DNA of 64,000 bases from NCBI RefSeq assembly GCF_029961185.1, contig NZ_JASBQQ010000008.1:124001-188000 (forward strand), in the 5' to 3' direction. This DNA is from Albidovulum aestuarii. Lineage in GTDB: Bacteria > Pseudomonadota > Alphaproteobacteria > Rhodobacterales > Rhodobacteraceae. The first letter of the stretch is position 1. Every line of letters starts with the position of its first letter. Shown piece after piece: positions 25,467 to 35,376 of the stretch. The translations under genes were made by a program, and so were the position numbers. The notes beneath the pieces were generated by a model. That model was not told the origin of the DNA. It saw only the letters and a list, made by a program, of their open reading frames with translations, and did no database searches.

Positions 25467-27466
25467 CCGTTAGCCAAGAAAAACCCCGGCTCGACCATGC
25501 CCATGTCCGCGAGCTTCTGAAGGCGATGATCCGCATCCGGCGCTTCGAGGACAAATGCGCCGAACTGTATACCCAGCAGAAGATCCGCGGTTTCCTGCAC
25601 CTTTATGACGGAGAGGAGGCCATCGCCGCCGGCATCATCCCGCTGCTGGAGGCCAAGGACAGGCTGGTCGCCACCTACCGCGAACATGGCCACGCGCTGG
25701 TGCGGGGCGTGCCGATGGGTGCGGTTCTGGCCGAGATGTACGGCAAGGCCGAAGGCTGCGCGGGTGGGCGCGGCGGGTCGATGCATCTCTTCAGCGCCGA
25801 ACGCAACTTCTACGGCGGCAACGCCATCGTCGGCGGCGGCCTGCCGCTGGCCACGGGCCTTGCGCTTGCCGACCGGATGCAGGGCAGCGATGCCGTCACC
25901 GCCTGCTTTTTCGGTGAAGGCGCGGTGGCCGAGGGCGAGTTTCATGAGGCGATGAACCTCGCCGCACTCTGGGGCCTGCCGGTCCTGTTCGTCTGTGAAA
26001 ACAACGGCTATGCGATGGGCACGGCTTTGGCGATTTCCGAGGCTGAGACCGATATCAGCGTCAAGGCGCGCAGCTACGGCATCGACAGTGTGGTGGTTGA
26101 TGGGATGGATGTCGTCGCCGTCGAGGCCGCCGCGCGCAAGGCACTGAAGGCCATCGCAGCCACGGGCAAGCCGCAGTTTCTTGAATGCCGGACCTATCGC
26201 TTCCGGGCGCATTCCATGTTCGACGCCCAGCTTTACCGCCCGAAGGAAGAGGTCGAGGAATGGCGGGCCAAGGGGCCCATCGTCCGCTTCCAGACCTGGC
26301 TTCTGGAAAACGGCCTTCTGCACGAGGAAGAGATAACCGCCCTGACGGGCGAGGTGGATGCCGAGATCGCGGAGGCCGTCGCCTTTGCCGAGGCAGGCCA
26401 TGACGAACCCGTCCCGGACCTGACCCGCTTTGTAATGTCGCCAGATCGGCCCGACCCGCCGGTCGCGGAACCGCCCGGCAAGACGGCTACGACAACCTAC
26501 CGCGAGGCTGTCAAGGCCGCGATCACCGACGCGATGGAGCGCGATGACCGCGTGTTCCTGATGGGCGAGGATGTCGGGCGTTACGGAGGATGCTATGCCG
26601 TGTCGAAGGGGCTTCTCGACCGCTTCGGCCCTGACCGCATCCGCGACACGCCACTTTCCGAATCCGGCTTTACCGGGGCCGGCATAGGGGCCGCGATCGC
26701 GGGCATGCGGCCGATTGTCGAGGTGATGACGGTCAACTTCTCGCTTCTGGCGCTCGACCAGATCCTGAACACCGCCGCCACCTTCCGGCACATGTCGAAC
26801 AACCAGTTCGGCGTGCCCGTGGTGATCCGCATGGCGACCGGTGCGGGCCGGCAACTGGCCGCGCAACATTCCCATTCGCTCGAAGGCTGGTACGCGCATA
26901 TCCCCGGCCTGCGTGTTCTTGCCCCCGCGACGCTGGAGGACGCGCGGGGAATGCTCTGGACCGCGCTTCAGGACCCCGATCCGGTGCTGATCTTCGAAAA
27001 CGTCATGCTTTATAACCGCGAGGGGAAGCTTGCCGAAAATGCCGGGCCCGTCGATATCGACCGCGCCGCGATCCGGCGCGACGGGACCGACGTCACGCTC
27101 ATCACCTATGGCGGATCGCTCTGGAAGACTCTCGATGCCGCCGAGGTGCTGGCGGCGGAAGGTATCTCGGCCGATGTGATCGATCTGCGCACGCTCCGCC
27201 CTCTCGACCTGCCGACAATCCTGACATCGGTCGGCAAGACCCGCCGTGCGGTCATGGTCGACGAAGGCTGGAAAACCGGCAGTCTTGCCGCCGAGATCGG
27301 CATGCGGCTGGCCGAAGAGGCGTTCTGGGAGCTTGACGCGCCGCTTGCCCGGGTCTGCAGCGCCGAGGTGCCGATCCCTTACGCCGCGCATCTGGAACAG
27401 GCGGCGATCCCGCAGACCGCGGGCATCGTTGAAGCCGTCAGGGCCGTGATGGGGGCAAAACCATGA
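25463..27466 (+). CDS. Fused E1 alpha-beta of a 2-oxoacid dehydrogenase complex
   Basis: A 667-residue thiamine-diphosphate enzyme joining E1 alpha (about 1-325) and E1 beta (about 345-667), which are normally separate proteins. Alpha part: [21 protein letters not shown] and the ThDP motif [11 protein letters not shown] ... [10 protein letters not shown]. Beta part: [53 protein letters not shown]. The pattern is closest to pyruvate/acetoin-type E1. It decarboxylates a 2-oxo acid and passes the acyl group to lipoyl-E2, the next gene. The ATGA overlaps on both sides show tight coupling. Confidence 0.93.
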   Translation: MTVSQEKPRLDHAHVRELLKAMIRIRRFEDKCAELYTQQKIRGFLHLYDGEEAIAAGIIPLLEAKDRLVATYREHGHALVRGVPMGAVLAEMYGKAEGCAGGRGGSMHLFSAERNFYGGNAIVGGGLPLATGLALADRMQGSDAVTACFFGEGAVAEGEFHEAMNLAALWGLPVLFVCENNGYAMGTALAISEAETDISVKARSYGIDSVVVDGMDVVAVEAAARKALKAIAATGKPQFLECRTYRFRAHSMFDAQLYRPKEEVEEWRAKGPIVRFQTWLLENGLLHEEEITALTGEVDAEIAEAVAFAEAGHDEPVPDLTRFVMSPDRPDPPVAEPPGKTATTTYREAVKAAITDAMERDDRVFLMGEDVGRYGGCYAVSKGLLDRFGPDRIRDTPLSESGFTGAGIGAAIAGMRPIVEVMTVNFSLLALDQILNTAATFRHMSNNQFGVPVVIRMATGAGRQLAAQHSHSLEGWYAHIPGLRVLAPATLEDARGMLWTALQDPDPVLIFENVMLYNREGKLAENAGPVDIDRAAIRRDGTDVTLITYGGSLWKTLDAAEVLAAEGISADVIDLRTLRPLDLPTILTSVGKTRRAVMVDEGWKTGSLAAEIGMRLAEEAFWELDAPLARVCSAEVPIPYAAHLEQAAIPQTAGIVEAVRAVMGAKP

Positions 27467-28638
27467 GCGCGTTTCTCATGCCCTCGCTCGGCGCGGATAT
27501 GGAGGCCGGAACCTTGGTCGAACAACTCATCTCTCCCGGAACGGAGGTTCATCGCGGCGACATCATCGCCGTAGTCGAGACCCAGAAAGGCGCCATCGAA
27601 ATCGAAGTGTTCGAAGATGGCAGGCTTGAGGACTGGCTGGTGAATCTGGGCGAAAAGGTGCCGGTCGGAACTCCGCTGGCGATGATCCGGGCGCAAGGCG
27701 AACCCGAAACGCCGCAGCCGCAGGACCCGGTGCCGAAGCCGCCGCGCCCTGAGGCGCCCCCGCGTCCGGAACCCCTTCCGCAACCACCCGGCCCGGAACT
27801 GCCACCGCCGGACCTGCCGCAACCCGAACAGCCCTTTCCGGAACTGCGCGCCCGCGCCTCGCCCGCCGCGAGGCGACTGGCGGCGCAAAGCGGGATCGAC
27901 CTTGGCCGTATCTCCGCCAGAGCAGACGGCACGATCCGTTACGCCGACGTGCAGGCCGGACCCCGCCAATCCGGAATGCCCGACATGCGCCGCGCCATTG
28001 CCGCCGCTATGGCGCGGTCGAAGCGCGAGATTCCGCACTATTACCTGTTACATCAAAGCGACCTGAGCGCGGTCGAAGAGTTCGTCGCCCGGACCAATGC
28101 CGACCGTGCGCCCGAAGAGAGGCTTTCGCCTGCCGCGATATATCTGAAAGCCGTCGCCGGGGCGTTGCGGAAGTATCCCGAATTCAGCGGCAGCTACGTC
28201 GACGGCGCTTTCATACCTTCCGATGCCGCCCATATCGGCCTTGCCATCAATCTGCGCGGCAAGGGACTGGTTGCCCCAGCTTTGTTCGACGTCGGCACCA
28301 AGGACCTCGATACGCTCATGTCCGAGATGCGCGACCTCATTGCGCGCACCCGCGCCGGGCGGTTCAAGGCGCGCGAATTGTCGGACGCGACGATCACGTT
28401 GACGAGCCTCGGAGACCGCGGGGTCGATGGTCTCTACGGCGTCATCTACCCGCCCCAGACCGCCATCGTCGGGATAGGAACGCCCCGCCCCGCGCCTTGG
28501 GTTGCGGACGGTGCAGTTGTCGCCCGACCCGTCACGACGCTCACCCTCGCCGCCGACCACCGCGTCAGCGACGGTCATCGCGGCGCGCTTTTCCTGCGCG
28601 CCATCGACACCCATCTGCAAACCCCCGAGGCGCTATGA
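27463..28638 (+). CDS. Dihydrolipoamide acyltransferase (E2)
   Basis: A 391-residue E2. The lipoyl domain (residues 1-80) has the lipoylated lysine in [10 protein letters not shown] (Lys42). A Pro-rich linker (about 85-125) follows, then a peripheral subunit-binding domain [18 protein letters not shown] and the catalytic domain from about 170, ending with the active-site motif DHRVSDG. It transfers the acyl group made by E1 to CoA, or possibly to the ACP encoded next. No E3 (dihydrolipoamide dehydrogenase) gene is in the operon, so E3 must come from elsewhere. Confidence 0.93.
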   Translation: MSAFLMPSLGADMEAGTLVEQLISPGTEVHRGDIIAVVETQKGAIEIEVFEDGRLEDWLVNLGEKVPVGTPLAMIRAQGEPETPQPQDPVPKPPRPEAPPRPEPLPQPPGPELPPPDLPQPEQPFPELRARASPAARRLAAQSGIDLGRISARADGTIRYADVQAGPRQSGMPDMRRAIAAAMARSKREIPHYYLLHQSDLSAVEEFVARTNADRAPEERLSPAAIYLKAVAGALRKYPEFSGSYVDGAFIPSDAAHIGLAINLRGKGLVAPALFDVGTKDLDTLMSEMRDLIARTRAGRFKARELSDATITLTSLGDRGVDGLYGVIYPPQTAIVGIGTPRPAPWVADGAVVARPVTTLTLAADHRVSDGHRGALFLRAIDTHLQTPEAL

Positions 28639-28880
28639 CCCAGGAAGAGATCGAAACGGCCCTGATTGCCGAACTGAGCCGCATCGCCCCAGACATTGAT
28701 TTGGAGGATGTGGATCGCGGCCACGACCTGCGCGAAGAATTCGACATAGACTCCATCGACTTCCTGAACCTTGTCACCGCCCTTGGCAAACGCTTCGGCC
28801 TCGACATGCCCGAGGCCGACTATCCGCAGATGGACACATTCGACCATCTGCACGCCTATCTTGTCGCCAAGTCCGGCTGA
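28635..28880 (+). CDS. Acyl carrier protein
   Basis: An 81-residue acidic protein with the ACP fold. The phosphopantetheine site is Ser40 in EFDIDSIDFLNLV. It is not an obvious housekeeping AcpP: the sequence is DSI instead of the usual DSL, and the setting is an E1/E2 operon. ATG at 28635 overlaps the E2 stop (ATGA), so it is made together with E2. It may carry the acyl product of the complex or of the synthetase; that role is inference. Confidence 0.88.
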   Translation: MTQEEIETALIAELSRIAPDIDLEDVDRGHDLREEFDIDSIDFLNLVTALGKRFGLDMPEADYPQMDTFDHLHAYLVAKSG

Positions 28881-29612
28881 TCACAGAATGGCCATTGCCA
28901 AACCCGCTATACTAAGCGCCAGCAAAAGCCAGAGGACACGCCGCCGGAACAGTGCTGATGCCGTCGTCGCGAAGGCACGACCGCCCAGCCAGACGCCCAG
29001 CGCCAGAACCGGAACTGCCGCAAGGATGGCGGCCAGAGTATCGCGGTCATAGTGGCCCGCAATGGCCAGCAATCCACCGGCCCAGATATCGGTGACGAAG
29101 AAATAGGCGATCATCGTCGCCCGCATCGCGCGTGGATCGATGTCCGTCGCCGTCAGGAACAGACCCAATACAAGACCGCTGAGCGCCGTCGCACCATTCA
29201 CCACCCCGGCAACGAACCCCGCGATCAGAAGAACGGGCGCCTGCCGCGCCACCGGACGGGTCGGGTGAAAGAGCAGCGCGGACACCGCGACGAGAATAAC
29301 GACATGCACGGCGATCCGCAGCGGTGCATCCGGCATGTGACTGAGCAAAACCACACCGATCGGATTTCCGGCAAACCCGGCCAGAAGCAGGAAAACCAAC
29401 GCCCGGCGGTCGATATCCCTGTGGATACCCCGCGCCTGCCCGAGTGAGGCGAGAATTTCCAGCGCGATGGAAAGCGGTACGATCTGGCTTGCGGGGAAGC
29501 GGAATATCAGTCCCGCCACCAGCAGGGTGGAAAAGCCAAAGCCAGCATAACCACGCAGAAGGGCTGCCGCGAAGATCACGACGGCAGCGATCAGAAGCCC
29601 ATCCCACGGCAA
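28881..29612 (-). CDS. TSUP-family (TauE/SafE) membrane permease
   Basis: A 243-residue membrane protein with 7-8 hydrophobic helices. The two half-repeats typical of the family are visible: LLRGYAGFGFSTLLVAGL near the N-terminus and GFVAGVVNGATALSGLVLG in the second half. Members export sulfite, sulfoacetate or similar anions; the substrate is unknown. The TTG at 29612 (LPWDGLL) after GAGGGGACGGGA is the likely start; an in-frame ATG further up lies within ppsA. It is 16 bases downstream of ppsA on the same strand and convergent with the ACP gene. Confidence 0.8.
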   Translation of the reverse strand: MPWDGLLIAAVVIFAAALLRGYAGFGFSTLLVAGLIFRFPASQIVPLSIALEILASLGQARGIHRDIDRRALVFLLLAGFAGNPIGVVLLSHMPDAPLRIAVHVVILVAVSALLFHPTRPVARQAPVLLIAGFVAGVVNGATALSGLVLGLFLTATDIDPRAMRATMIAYFFVTDIWAGGLLAIAGHYDRDTLAAILAAVPVLALGVWLGGRAFATTASALFRRRVLWLLLALSIAGLAMAIL

Positions 29613-29628
29613 TCCCGTCCCCTCGCGA

Positions 29629-32025
29629 CTAGTGCGGTGGCAGCGTCCCTTCCGCCTCGGCAACATTGCGCTTCACCTTCAGAAAACTGTCCGGCGTGAC
29701 CGAAATGCTGTCGATCCCGAAGCCCACCAGCCTTTGCGCAAAGGCTGGGTCGTTGCTGGGTGCCTGACCGCAGAACCCGACCTTGGACCCCGCCTTGTGC
29801 GCCTCGCGGATCACCGTCCGGATCATCCACATCACCGCCGGATCGCTTTCCCGGAAGAGCGGCGCGAGCACCTCGGAATCCCGGTCCACACCAAGAGTCA
29901 GTTGCGTCAGGTCGTTCGAACCGATGGAAAACCCGTCGAACCGTTCGGCGAAGTCGGCAGCCAGCACGACATTCGACGGGATTTCGCACATCACATAGAC
30001 CTGAAGCCCCTTTCGCCCGCGTTTCAGCCCGTTTTCCGCCATCACCTTCAGGACGCGATCCGCCTCATCCGGCGTGCGGCAGAAGGGGATCATGACGATC
30101 ACATTGTCAAACCCCATCTCCTCGCGCAGCCGCCGGATCGCGCGGCATTCAAGCGCAAAACCGGCGCGGTAGCTGTCGGAATAATAGCGCGATGCGCCAC
30201 GGAACCCGATCATCGGGTTTTCCTCCTCGGGCTCGAACTGACGGCCGCCCAGCAGATCGGCATATTCGTTGGTCTTGAAATCCGACATCCGCACGATGAC
30301 AGGTTTCGGGTGGCAGACAGCGGCAATCCGCGACAGGCCACGCGCGAGGTGATCGACAAAGTATTCGGTTCGGTCCGTATAGCCCCGCGTCAGATCGGCT
30401 ATCGCCTTGCGCGCCTCAGGGTCGGTCAGGCGGTCATACTCGACCAGCGCCATCGGATGCACCTTGACCGCCGAATTCACCACGAACTCCATCCGCGCCA
30501 ACCCCACCCCGTCCATCGGCAGCCGCCACCAGCGAAACGCGGCGGCGGGATTGGCGAGGTTCAGCATCACGCCGGTGCGGGTCTTCTCGATCCCGGCCAG
30601 ATCCTGTTCCTCCACCGTGATCTCGGCATGTCCGGCATAGACGAACCCGTCCTCGCCTTCGGCACATGAGACGGTGATCTCCTGCTCATCATGCAGAACA
30701 TGCGTGGCCTCGCCGCAGCCGACAATGGCAGGCAGGCCAAGTTCGCGGCTGACGATGGCGGCATGCGATGTGCGCCCGCCGTGATCGGTCACGATGGCCG
30801 CCGCGCGTTTCATGATCGGCACCCAATCGGGATCGGTCGTCGAGGTGACAAGGACCGAGCCATCGACAAAACGATCGATCTCGGCCGCCGTCTCGATCAG
30901 GCAGACCCGGCCATTGACGGCCGCATCCCCGACACTGAGCCCGGAAAGCAGTTTCGGCCCCGCTTTCGCGACCGCGTAGGATTTCAGTACGCCAGCTTCC
31001 AGTCGTGACTGCACAGTCTCGGGCCGCGCCTGCACGATGAAAAGGTCACCGGTTTCACCGTCCCGTGCCCATTCCATGTCCATCGGCTGGCCGTAGTGAT
31101 CCTCGATCACCTGCGCCTGACGCGCCAGTGTCAGAATCTCATCGTCGCTGAGGACGAATGCCGCCCGCTCGGCTTTCGAGGTCGGCACGTTCCGGGTCTC
31201 GCGCCCGGACGCACCGGCATAGATCATCTTCTTTTCCTTCGCCCCCAGACGCTTTTCGAGGATCGGGACGAGACCGCGTTTGCCAAGGAATGGTTTGAAG
31301 ACCTGGTATTCGTCCGGGTTGACGGCACCTTGCACGACATTCTCGCCCAGCCCCCAGGCGGCATTGATCAGCACGACCTTGTCAAAGCCCGTCTCGGTAT
31401 CGATGGAGAACATCACCCCCGATCCACCCAGATCGGCCCGCACCATCTGCTGCACGCCGACGGACAGGGCCACCTTGTCGTGGTCGAAGCGCTTGATCTT
31501 CCGGTATGTGATCGCCCGGTCGGTGAATAGCGATGCGTAGCAACGACGGCAGGCGGCCAGCAGCGCCTCTTCGCCCCGGACGTTCAGAAAGGTCTCCTGC
31601 TGACCCGCGAAACTCGCGTCCGGCAGGTCCTCGGCCGTGGCGCTGGAGCGGACGGCGACGGCGGGTTCGGAACCGCCGGTTCGGTCCGCCAGGTCACGGT
31701 AGGCTTTACGGATCGCGGTCTCCGTCTCCGCAGGCCAATCCCCCTCGGCAATCATCCGGCGGATTGCCTCACCGGCCTCGTGCAGCGTCAACTTGTCCGC
31801 ATCCAGCCGGGCGATGCGGTCGGCAATCATCGGGCCAAGATCATTCGCCGCAAGGAAATCGCGGTACGCACGCGCCGTCGTTGCAAATCCCGGTGGCACG
31901 CGAACGCCCTTCGCCCCCAGTTCGCGCACCATTTCACCGAGTGAGGCGTTCTTGCCGCCGACAACGGCAATATCGGCGCGCGTCACGCTGTCCAGATCAC
32001 ACACAAGGCGGTCATCCCGTTTCAT
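29629..32025 (-). CDS. ppsA: Phosphoenolpyruvate synthase
   Basis: A 798-residue enzyme that makes PEP from pyruvate, ATP and water. N-terminal ATP-grasp domain: GGKNASLGEMVREL, AVRSSATAEDLPDASFAGQQ. Phosphohistidine domain: TDHGGRTSHAAIVSRELGLP, with the catalytic His. C-terminal PEP/pyruvate barrel: RMSDFKTNEYADLLGG, EEENPMIGFRGASRYY, GSNDLTQLTLGVDRDS and GFCGQAPSND. Full length. GGAGG ribosome site before the ATG; a weak Fnr-like dyad lies 57 bases upstream. It is needed for growth on C2/C3 compounds and fits with the neighbouring acetate/2-oxoacid operon. Confidence 0.96.
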   Translation of the reverse strand: MKRDDRLVCDLDSVTRADIAVVGGKNASLGEMVRELGAKGVRVPPGFATTARAYRDFLAANDLGPMIADRIARLDADKLTLHEAGEAIRRMIAEGDWPAETETAIRKAYRDLADRTGGSEPAVAVRSSATAEDLPDASFAGQQETFLNVRGEEALLAACRRCYASLFTDRAITYRKIKRFDHDKVALSVGVQQMVRADLGGSGVMFSIDTETGFDKVVLINAAWGLGENVVQGAVNPDEYQVFKPFLGKRGLVPILEKRLGAKEKKMIYAGASGRETRNVPTSKAERAAFVLSDDEILTLARQAQVIEDHYGQPMDMEWARDGETGDLFIVQARPETVQSRLEAGVLKSYAVAKAGPKLLSGLSVGDAAVNGRVCLIETAAEIDRFVDGSVLVTSTTDPDWVPIMKRAAAIVTDHGGRTSHAAIVSRELGLPAIVGCGEATHVLHDEQEITVSCAEGEDGFVYAGHAEITVEEQDLAGIEKTRTGVMLNLANPAAAFRWWRLPMDGVGLARMEFVVNSAVKVHPMALVEYDRLTDPEARKAIADLTRGYTDRTEYFVDHLARGLSRIAAVCHPKPVIVRMSDFKTNEYADLLGGRQFEPEEENPMIGFRGASRYYSDSYRAGFALECRAIRRLREEMGFDNVIVMIPFCRTPDEADRVLKVMAENGLKRGRKGLQVYVMCEIPSNVVLAADFAERFDGFSIGSNDLTQLTLGVDRDSEVLAPLFRESDPAVMWMIRTVIREAHKAGSKVGFCGQAPSNDPAFAQRLVGFGIDSISVTPDSFLKVKRNVAEAEGTLPPH

Positions 32026-32081
32026 TGTTTCCTCCAGGCAATCGGTCCGGACGATTTTCGCCTGAAGCGGGTGACGGCTGA

Positions 32082-32095
32082 CTGATCCCGCTCAA
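32082..32095. promoter_or_regulatory. Possible Fnr/FixK-type dyad
   Basis: CTGATCCCGCTCAA matches TTGAT-N4-ATCAA at 8 of 10 positions, 57 bases upstream of ppsA. Confidence 0.3.
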
Positions 32096-32122
32096 TGCAA
32101 TCCGGTTCTTTGCGCCCCCGTG

Positions 32123-34795
32123 TCAGCCGTGCGGACGCTCTTGGGCGGTTGCGCGATGCTGCTGGCGCCGGACGCTCAGGACAAGTTGCCCGGCCATGAG
32201 AGGGCCTGTGCTCAGAACCACCGCCAGAAGGAGCCCTTGTCTGCCCGGATGAGGAAGGCCGAGAAGGAGCGACAGGCCCGGCACCCAAAGCGCCAGCGCG
32301 ATGAACATGGCGCAAACCACCAGTGCGGCCCAGACGTACCGATTCCGTGTCACCTCGTTCACCCAGATTCCGGACTGGGCGCTGCGGAGATTGAAGACGT
32401 TCCAGAGCTGTGCCAGCGCAAGGGTCACGAAGGCCACCGTCACCGCGCGCGGCGCGTCGAGCCCGAGCCAGCCGAGCGCAGCACCGAATGCAGCAAGCGT
32501 CGCGGCGGTTATGGCGCCGCCCAGAAGACCGATCTGCCACCATTCCGGTCTGCCGACGATGGGTTCGCGGGGATCGCGGGGTGGCACGGTCATCACATCC
32601 GCATCGCCGCCACCAAGGCCGAGCGCGAAGGCGGGGAAGACGTCCGTGACGAGGTTCAGAAACAGAATCTGCAACGGCAGAAGCGGTGGCGGCAATCCGG
32701 CGCCCACGGCAATACCGACGACCAGAACCTCACTAACATTGCAGGACATGAGGTAGACGACGAATTTGCGGATATTGGCAAAGATCACCCGCCCCTGCCG
32801 CATCGCCGCGATGATTGTCGCGAAGGCATCGTCCCTCAGCACGACATCGGCAGCCTCACGCGCGACGGCGGTACCGCGCAGGCCCATCGCGATGCCTATA
32901 TCAGCTTTCTTCAGCGCCGGTGCGTCATTCACACCGTCGCCGGTCATCGCGACGATATGGCCGTCGGCCTGAAACAGCGAAACCAGCCTCAGTTTCGTAT
33001 CGGGCGCCACCCGTGCGAAGACATCGGCGCCCAGTCTGCGGTCCCACACGCCCGCATCGGGATCGTCTACGGCAAGCGGGCCCAGATCCTGCCCCTCGAT
33101 CACCGCGACCTTCTGCCCGCCAAGGCCTGCATCCCGCGCGATGCGTGCTGCGGTATCCGCGTGATCGCCCGTGACCATCACAACACGAACCCCGGCATCG
33201 CGGCTTGCCCGGATGGCCTCAGGCACATCGGGTCGCAGGGGATCCAGAAGGCAGGCGATCCCGACAAGGGTCAGGCCCTCATAGGGCGGGGCATCGGCTG
33301 AATGTTCCTGTTTCATCGCCAGCGCCAGAAGCCGCAAGCCGCTCCCCGCCGCCTGCGATTGCCGCCGCACCCAGTCGGCGCGGCACTGTGCGTCCAGCCC
33401 ATGCGGCCCCTGCGATCCAAATTCGTGGCTGCATAATTCCATGACCGCTTCCGGTGCGCCCTTTACCGCATAGAGGAAACCTCCCCCTGTGGCGTGGACG
33501 GTCGCCATGATCTTTCGGTCGGGATCGAATGCATGTTCGGCGACCTTCTGATGGCGGTCCATCAGCCCGGCCCGGCTCATCCCGGCCCGCTCCGCCGCGG
33601 CGAGAAGCGCGAATTCCATCGGATCGCCTTTGCGACCCTCCATCGATCCGTCACCGGGGTCAGCGGTATTGCACAGGACGCCGATCCGAAGCGCCATGGC
33701 AAGACGCTCATCCGGTTCCAATTCCTCGCCGAACTCGATATCGCCGCCCGCCAGCAGGTAGCGGACGACCGCCATCTCATTCTCGGTTAGTGTGCCGGTC
33801 TTGTCGGTCATGATCAGCGTCGTCGCGCCCAGCGTCTCGACTGCGGAGAGCCGGGTAATGACCGCATTGCGGGCCGCCATCCGCCACATGCCCCGCGCAA
33901 GGCAGAGTGTCGCCACCACCGGTAATCCCTCAGGCACCGCCGCCACCGCAAGCGCGATACCGGTCTGCAACATCACGCCGATAGAAAGCCCGCGCAGCAC
34001 ACCTGCGCCGATCGTCATCACCGCCAGTCCAAGCGTCAACCAGACCAGACGACGACCAAGCCTGTCGAGCTTGCGTTCCAAAGGTGAAGCTTCGCCCTCG
34101 GCGGTTGACGCGAGATCGCTGATGCGACCAACTTCCGTCTTCATCCCCGTCGCGACGACCAGCCCTTCTCCCGAGCCTCGGGTGATCGCGGTTCCTTTGA
34201 AGGCCATATTCGCGCGATCCGCGACAGCGGTCTCCGGCGCAAGCGCGTCAAGCGCCTTCTGCACCGGCGCGGATTCCCCGGTGAGGACAGATTCGTCGAC
34301 CTGTAGGGACGACGCCTCAAGTAGCCTGAGGTCAGCGGTAACAACATCGCCCGCCTCCAGAAGGACGACATCACCGGGCACAAGGTGGCGCGCATCGACC
34401 TTTTTGGTAACGCCATCTCTTCGCACCATGGTCCGCATCTCGGCCAAACGCGTCAGGGATTCCATCGACCGGGCGGCACGATATTCTGTGAAAAAACCGA
34501 TCGCCCCGTTAATCATGAGAACAACGACGATCGCGGTGGCTTCGACAAGATCTCCAAGCAGAAAGGAAAGACTGGCAGCGCCAGCGAGAAGCCAGACGAT
34601 GACGCTTTTGAACTGGTGCAAGAGGATCGAGATGACGCTCTGCGGCTTGTGCACAGACAGCAGGTTGGGACCGTACACCTGCCGTCGACGCAACACTTCA
34701 CCGGACGCAAGACCTTCGGTCGGATTGCAGTTCAAGGCTGCCGCTGCTGCGTCAGCGGCCAGTGTGAAAGCATGCGTGAGCACCGGATTCGTCAC
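32123..34795 (-). CDS. P-type (P2) cation-transporting ATPase
   Basis: An 890-residue ion pump. Motifs: actuator TGES (172-175), membrane PEGLP (288-292), phosphorylated Asp331 in DKTGTLTENE, and hinge TGDGVNDAPALKKADIG. PEGLP and the N-terminal layout (NPTEGLASGEVLRRRQVYGPN) fit the P2A/P2C group that moves Ca2+, Na+/K+ or related ions, not the heavy-metal P1B group. Which ion is moved cannot be decided. The start is GTG at 34795 after GGTGAG. It lies 59 bases downstream of the phasin-like gene. Confidence 0.93.
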   Translation of the reverse strand: MTNPVLTHAFTLAADAAAAALNCNPTEGLASGEVLRRRQVYGPNLLSVHKPQSVISILLHQFKSVIVWLLAGAASLSFLLGDLVEATAIVVVLMINGAIGFFTEYRAARSMESLTRLAEMRTMVRRDGVTKKVDARHLVPGDVVLLEAGDVVTADLRLLEASSLQVDESVLTGESAPVQKALDALAPETAVADRANMAFKGTAITRGSGEGLVVATGMKTEVGRISDLASTAEGEASPLERKLDRLGRRLVWLTLGLAVMTIGAGVLRGLSIGVMLQTGIALAVAAVPEGLPVVATLCLARGMWRMAARNAVITRLSAVETLGATTLIMTDKTGTLTENEMAVVRYLLAGGDIEFGEELEPDERLAMALRIGVLCNTADPGDGSMEGRKGDPMEFALLAAAERAGMSRAGLMDRHQKVAEHAFDPDRKIMATVHATGGGFLYAVKGAPEAVMELCSHEFGSQGPHGLDAQCRADWVRRQSQAAGSGLRLLALAMKQEHSADAPPYEGLTLVGIACLLDPLRPDVPEAIRASRDAGVRVVMVTGDHADTAARIARDAGLGGQKVAVIEGQDLGPLAVDDPDAGVWDRRLGADVFARVAPDTKLRLVSLFQADGHIVAMTGDGVNDAPALKKADIGIAMGLRGTAVAREAADVVLRDDAFATIIAAMRQGRVIFANIRKFVVYLMSCNVSEVLVVGIAVGAGLPPPLLPLQILFLNLVTDVFPAFALGLGGGDADVMTVPPRDPREPIVGRPEWWQIGLLGGAITAATLAAFGAALGWLGLDAPRAVTVAFVTLALAQLWNVFNLRSAQSGIWVNEVTRNRYVWAALVVCAMFIALALWVPGLSLLLGLPHPGRQGLLLAVVLSTGPLMAGQLVLSVRRQQHRATAQERPHG

Positions 34796-34854
34796 ATCTC
34801 ACCCCCGTGCCCAAACTCCTGTCATATCTCCGACCGCGCCGGACGGTCAGCCAT

Positions 34855-35298
34855 TCAAACCGGATCGGCGTGCTTGGCCGTCACCATTGCGATCTCTAGC
34901 GACGTTTTCTCCAACGCCTCCCGGCCCGCCGCCGCCTCGCCACTTGCAAGATGACCGGCGCAGCGTAAGCAGAACCCTGCCCATTCCCGCATATCCTCGG
35001 CGATCCGTTCGGCCGAGTGATGCTGCCATGCGTTCAGGGCCGTCATCATCTCCTCTGGATCGGCTCCACCAAAGCCAGCCACCTCCTCGCTCGCCTTTAG
35101 CGCGGTGCGGGCCGCAATGTGGCGACGCGCAAACCAATGGCGGGAAAACGCCTCGGCCTCATTCAGAATCTGTTCCTGTATTTCCCAAAAATGCCGCGTA
35201 TGCGGACCGATCAGAGGATTGAGTCGATACACGGCCAAGACCTGACGCGACAGGTCGGTGACAGCATCACTGTCGGAACACGCATTGCGCTTAACCAT
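34855..35298 (-). CDS. Phasin-like protein
   Basis: A 147-residue, mostly helical amphipathic protein. Stretches such as TRHFWEIQEQILNEAEAFSRHW and NAWQHHSAERIAEDMREWAGF resemble phasins that coat polyhydroxyalkanoate granules, but the match is by pattern only. ATG at 35298 is preferred over the ATG at 35304 because AAGGAG then sits seven bases upstream instead of one or two. A 9/10 Fnr-type dyad lies 65 bases before the start. It is followed by the cation ATPase. Confidence 0.6.
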   Translation of the reverse strand: MVKRNACSDSDAVTDLSRQVLAVYRLNPLIGPHTRHFWEIQEQILNEAEAFSRHWFARRHIAARTALKASEEVAGFGGADPEEMMTALNAWQHHSAERIAEDMREWAGFCLRCAGHLASGEAAAGREALEKTSLEIAMVTAKHADPV

Positions 35299-35362
35299 CT
35301 TCATTCTCCTTCGATTCAGCGGGCCGTCCGCCTGAGGTTAGGGCACCCGTGATCCGCGGGCA

Positions 35363-35376
35363 TTGATGCGGGTCAA
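35363..35376. promoter_or_regulatory. Possible Fnr/FixK-type dyad
   Basis: TTGATGCGGGTCAA matches TTGAT-N4-ATCAA at 9 of 10 positions and lies 65 bases upstream of the phasin-like gene. Confidence 0.5.

Noticed and set aside
25301-27391. 696-codon open frame antisense to the fused E1 gene
   Set aside because: A shadow of the E1 coding strand; no recognised motifs or ribosome site.
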